DNA from: JAFDXJ01 sp038257845
GTDB lineage: Bacteria > Bacteroidota > Bacteroidia > Chitinophagales > Chitinophagaceae
NCBI GenBank assembly: GCA_038257845.1
Contig: JBBSQL010000003.1
Location: forward strand, 62,001-126,000
Length of the DNA: 64,000 nt
Direction of reading: 5' to 3'
Shown here: positions 61,445 to 64,000 of the stretch, piece by piece
Numbering within the stretch: position 1 is the stretch's first letter
How the letters are laid out: each line of letters opens with the position of its first letter
Translations under genes and position numbers: made by a program
The notes under the pieces: generated by a model
Databases searched by the model: none
What the model saw: the letters and a program-made list of their open reading frames with translations, nothing else
What the model was told of the DNA's origin: nothing

Positions 61445-63385
61445 TTATTTCTTCCATTCATTATTTTTCCGATCCATATCCGGTAAAACATTATCAGGAT
61501 CAAGTATAACTTTTTCCAATTTATTTTTTGATGGATAGGTGTAAGTCCAGGTGCTTCCATGTTGCCATATTTCGACGGGCAGTTGCACTATTTCTGATGT
61601 GCCATTTGACTGAATGATTTTTAAAATAACAGGCATGATCATTTTGCCTTTGCTTTCAATAGTGATCGCTGTTCCATTATCAGTGTATTTTACGGAAGTG
61701 ATTGCCTGGTCTAATTTCCAGGTAGTGAAAAACCATTCTTTCCAAAACCAGTTCAGGTCTTCGCCTGCAGCATTATTGATGCAATTAAATAAATCATACG
61801 GAGTGGGATGCTTAAATGCCCAGGCTTCTGTATATTTTCTAAAAGCAAAATCAAAACGGTCTTTGCCGACAACAACAGTTCGTAATAAATTTAAACCATA
61901 GGCAGTTTTACCATAAAACTGGTAATGCTGATCTTCATCCATGGCATCAGAGACTGTCATCAATGGGTCTTTGTAATTCATAAACTGCATATAATCGCGG
62001 GAAGCAAAAAATGTTTTTTCAAAAAATGATGGATCGTTTACATATTCTCCATTATTAAAAAGATCCGTGGCGATATAATTGACATAGGTATTGACACCTT
62101 CATCCAGCCACATATATCTTCTTTCATTACTACCAACGATCATTGGATACCAGTCGTGTCCGATCTCGTGCGCAATCAAAAACCATAAGCGACCAGTTGT
62201 TTCTGTATATTCATCAAATATCATCCCCGGATATTCCATACCGGATGTAATACCAGCGCTGCTCACGGCATTATTCCATGGATATTCATAAAAGTTTTTT
62301 GAATAAATTTCTATGCTTGCTTTTAAATATTCTGTAGATATTCCCCATGCAGAATCGCCCATGCTTTCCACCGGATAACACGACATAGCAAGTGCTTTAC
62401 GACCGGAAGGCAAATTTATTTTTGCTGCATCCCAGATCATTGCTTTACCCGCGGCCCAGGCAACATCCCGCGTATTTTTCATGCTAAAATGCCAGGTAAG
62501 ATTCCCTGTTTTTGATGAACGTTTCATCACATCATCTGCGCCCACAATCGTGATTGTTTTATCACTACCGGCAGCAGTTTCGAGTCTTTTCATTTCTTCA
62601 TTTGTCAATACATCTTTTGGATTTTGCAAATCACCAGAGCCATATACAATCATTGATGCCGGTGCTGTAACATAATATTCATAATCACCATACTCACAAT
62701 AAAATTCACCCATATTCATATAAGGCAAAATGTCCCATCCCTGCTGATCGTCATACACACACATCCTCGGATACCACTGGCCAATTTGGTAAACAACTCC
62801 ATTCTTTGTGTATTGCCTGCCAAATCTTCCAGCGCCATTCAGGGGTATTAGAAAACTGTAATTTATTTTTATAGAAATTTTATCTCCTTTGGCATGCAAG
62901 GGTGAATTCAAACGAACCTGCATTCTTGTATCCGTGATGATGGGCTTTACCGTATATGATTTCCCTCCATAACTTACAGTCACATTTTTTATTTGATAAC
63001 CACCGCCGGGCATACTATAATTATCTCCGGGATAAAGTGCTGTAGCTGCAGACCTGGAAGAAGGATTAAAAAGATTTTGTTCTGCTTGTAACCATAGATA
63101 ATCAAGTTCATCCGGACTATTATTGGTATAGGTAATAGTAACATCCCCTGTAACAGAAGTATCTTTTTCACTCAGGGTTGCGTGGATCAAATAACTGGCG
63201 CTATTTTGCCAGTATGCATGTCCCGGAACGCCTTTGACAGAGCGGGTTTCAGTGCCCGGAGGCGGGTTGAAATTTTGTGTAAAAAGTTGGTGCGGATTAT
63301 AGGATGTTGATTCGCTTTTATCGTCCTGTGCTTTTAATACACTGATGCTCATAATAAGGGCAACGCTAAAAATTATTTTTTTCAT
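61445..63385 (-). CDS. Secreted M1-family metallopeptidase (short form)
   Basis: The 646-residue protein starts at the ATG at 63385, giving the signal peptide MKKIIFSVALIMSISVLKAQ; the frame extends 16 codons upstream. The zinc site is HEIGH (406-410) and E429 in WLDEG; GMEYP (382-386) replaces GAMEN. Sequence and layout are close to the longer paralogue at 27495, without its C-terminal extension. It is first in the operon with MFS, SnoaL-like and dipeptidase genes. Confidence 0.93.
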   Translation of the reverse strand: MKKIIFSVALIMSISVLKAQDDKSESTSYNPHQLFTQNFNPPPGTETRSVKGVPGHAYWQNSASYLIHATLSEKDTSVTGDVTITYTNNSPDELDYLWLQAEQNLFNPSSRSAATALYPGDNYSMPGGGYQIKNVTVSYGGKSYTVKPIITDTRMQVRLNSPLHAKGDKISIKINYSFLIPLNGAGRFGRQYTKNGVVYQIGQWYPRMCVYDDQQGWDILPYMNMGEFYCEYGDYEYYVTAPASMIVYGSGDLQNPKDVLTNEEMKRLETAAGSDKTITIVGADDVMKRSSKTGNLTWHFSMKNTRDVAWAAGKAMIWDAAKINLPSGRKALAMSCYPVESMGDSAWGISTEYLKASIEIYSKNFYEYPWNNAVSSAGITSGMEYPGMIFDEYTETTGRLWFLIAHEIGHDWYPMIVGSNERRYMWLDEGVNTYVNYIATDLFNNGEYVNDPSFFEKTFFASRDYMQFMNYKDPLMTVSDAMDEDQHYQFYGKTAYGLNLLRTVVVGKDRFDFAFRKYTEAWAFKHPTPYDLFNCINNAAGEDLNWFWKEWFFTTWKLDQAITSVKYTDNGTAITIESKGKMIMPVILKIIQSNGTSEIVQLPVEIWQHGSTWTYTYPSKNKLEKVILDPDNVLPDMDRKNNEWKK

Positions 63386-63530
63386 GATGGTGGTTTTAAA
63401 AAAATTAAATGGCTGATAAATATTGAAGTTCATTACTGGCAGTTAGTTTAAATCAGAAAATTGAAACCAGGTTTCTGTGTATCAAATGTAATAATAAAGA
63501 AAGTTTTAATTCGAAAATATATTTTTGCTA

Positions 63531-63563
63531 AGACCTATAAGGTTTTCAAAACCTTATAGGTCT
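63531..63563. repeat. Perfect 33-bp palindrome
   Basis: AGACCTATAAGGTTTT (63531-63546) and AAAACCTTATAGGTCT (63548-63563) flank a single C. It lies upstream of the M1 gene in a gene-free stretch (63434-64000) and is probably a REP-type repeat. Confidence 0.75.
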
Positions 63564-63622
63564 ATAGCTTCGTTGCAAGTATTTTTATTAAAAAACTATT
63601 TTTTATATCAGTTGTACACAAG

Positions 63623-63690
63623 GCGTTCCTCCGGAACGCTGTTTTCAGTGACTACACCTTTATTACCCATAAGATGTTCCTCTGGAACAT
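63623..63690 (+). repeat. Paired-palindrome (BIME-like) repeat, copy 1
   Basis: GCGTTCC-TCC-GGAACGC (63623-63639) and ATGTTCC-TCT-GGAACAT (63674-63690) are joined by a spacer ending TTACCCATAAG. The 68-bp unit matches copy 3 in order and length. Confidence 0.75.
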
Positions 63691-63757
63691 TTATAAAAGC
63701 AGGCTGCGTGACTTACGGATATTACTGAAATGAAAAGAAAATATTTCCATTGGAAGC

Positions 63758-63823
63758 ATGTCCCTGAGGGACATTTCATGGGTAGAAATATTATACAAAA
63801 TTAAGTCTCGTTCCGGCGGAACG
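63758..63823 (-). repeat. Paired-palindrome (BIME-like) repeat, copy 2, reversed
   Basis: ATGTCCC-TGA-GGGACAT (63758-63774), CATGGGTA, then CGTTCC-GGC-GGAACG (63809-63823). It is the same unit as its neighbours in the opposite orientation. The first palindrome carries compensatory changes (GTCCC/GGGAC for GTTCC/GGAAC). Confidence 0.75.
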
Positions 63824-63908
63824 TTTTGTGTATGCATCTATAAAAATGAAGAAGCGTAATATTTTTAGAAAATTTGAAAACTTTATTATGAAAACAATCA
63901 AGCACAAT

Positions 63909-63976
63909 GCGTTCCTCCGGAACGCTGTTTTCAATAATCGAGTATTCGTTACCCACAAGATGTTCCTCTGGAACAT
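63909..63976 (+). repeat. Paired-palindrome (BIME-like) repeat, copy 3
   Basis: GCGTTCC-TCC-GGAACGC (63909-63925) and ATGTTCC-TCT-GGAACAT (63960-63976), with TTACCCACAAG before the second. Palindromes are identical to copy 1 while the spacer differs, so the palindromes are what is conserved. Confidence 0.75.
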
Positions 63977-64000
63977 AATGATGACGTGACGTAGAATGCA

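Noticed and set aside
63623..63976. CRISPR array
   Set aside because: Only three units with alternating orientation and unequal spacing; the conserved parts are palindrome pairs, as in BIMEs.

Overview
The window is a piece of a Bacteroidota chromosome, most likely from the Chitinophagaceae or a close relative. This is read from the sequence: many starts follow the Bacteroidota promoter box TAnnTTTG and have almost no Shine-Dalgarno signal; the primary sigma factor is the short form without region 1.1; there is a type IX secretion (T9SS) sorting domain and a SprE/PorW-type TPR protein; and several families typical of the phylum are present (GSCFA, DUF6702, AtpZ, Bacteroidota-type M1 and S10 peptidases). 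No rRNA or tRNA gene was seen.

Bases 1-7287 are an accessory region. It opens inside an Hsp70-like gene with a TPR-like tail. A compact UvrD-like SF1 helicase, a protein of unknown family and a small PD-(D/E)XK nuclease-like protein follow in one tight operon. This is the best candidate for an undescribed, probably defensive, system. Next comes a HigBA toxin-antitoxin pair whose toxin has a stop at codon 4. Then there is a displaced, diverged 3' piece of pgi, joined to the first codons of a metallophosphoesterase gene, and a KilA-N gene behind a decayed leader. The intact pgi lies just beyond, so this is a scarred integration or recombination boundary.

Bases 7288-25685 are mostly core metabolism: pgi and threonine aldolase; rpoD with a possible coupled leader peptide; pfkA-pyk-hexosaminidase; an S41 protease; a GlcNAc-type kinase; an rRNA methyltransferase; HMG-CoA lyase-GSCFA; lipoprotein MsrA; a probable ATP-grasp protein; HAD hydrolase-rpiB; and corA. 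Glycolysis and amino-sugar use lie close together.

Bases 25686-50084 carry envelope and secretion functions: an S10 peptidase; an M1 peptidase overlapping a HupE-like gene; DUF6702; a CNNM/CBS transporter; PAP2; an LTA-synthase-like sulfatase with a promoter that points to a leaderless mRNA; a T9SS-exported kelch protein; a phosphohexomutase; a cysteine desulfurase; MgtC; PBP1A; and SprE/PorW.

Bases 50240-57013 hold an AtpZ gene without the ATP synthase operon, a nested inverted-repeat element, SprT, a thioesterase, truB, and a TamA/BamA-like lipoprotein head-to-head with a SpoU methyltransferase. Bases 57014-64000 are repeat-rich: two MITE-like elements and four copies of a paired-palindrome (BIME-like) repeat flank a dipeptidase, SnoaL-like, MFS and M1 peptidase operon.
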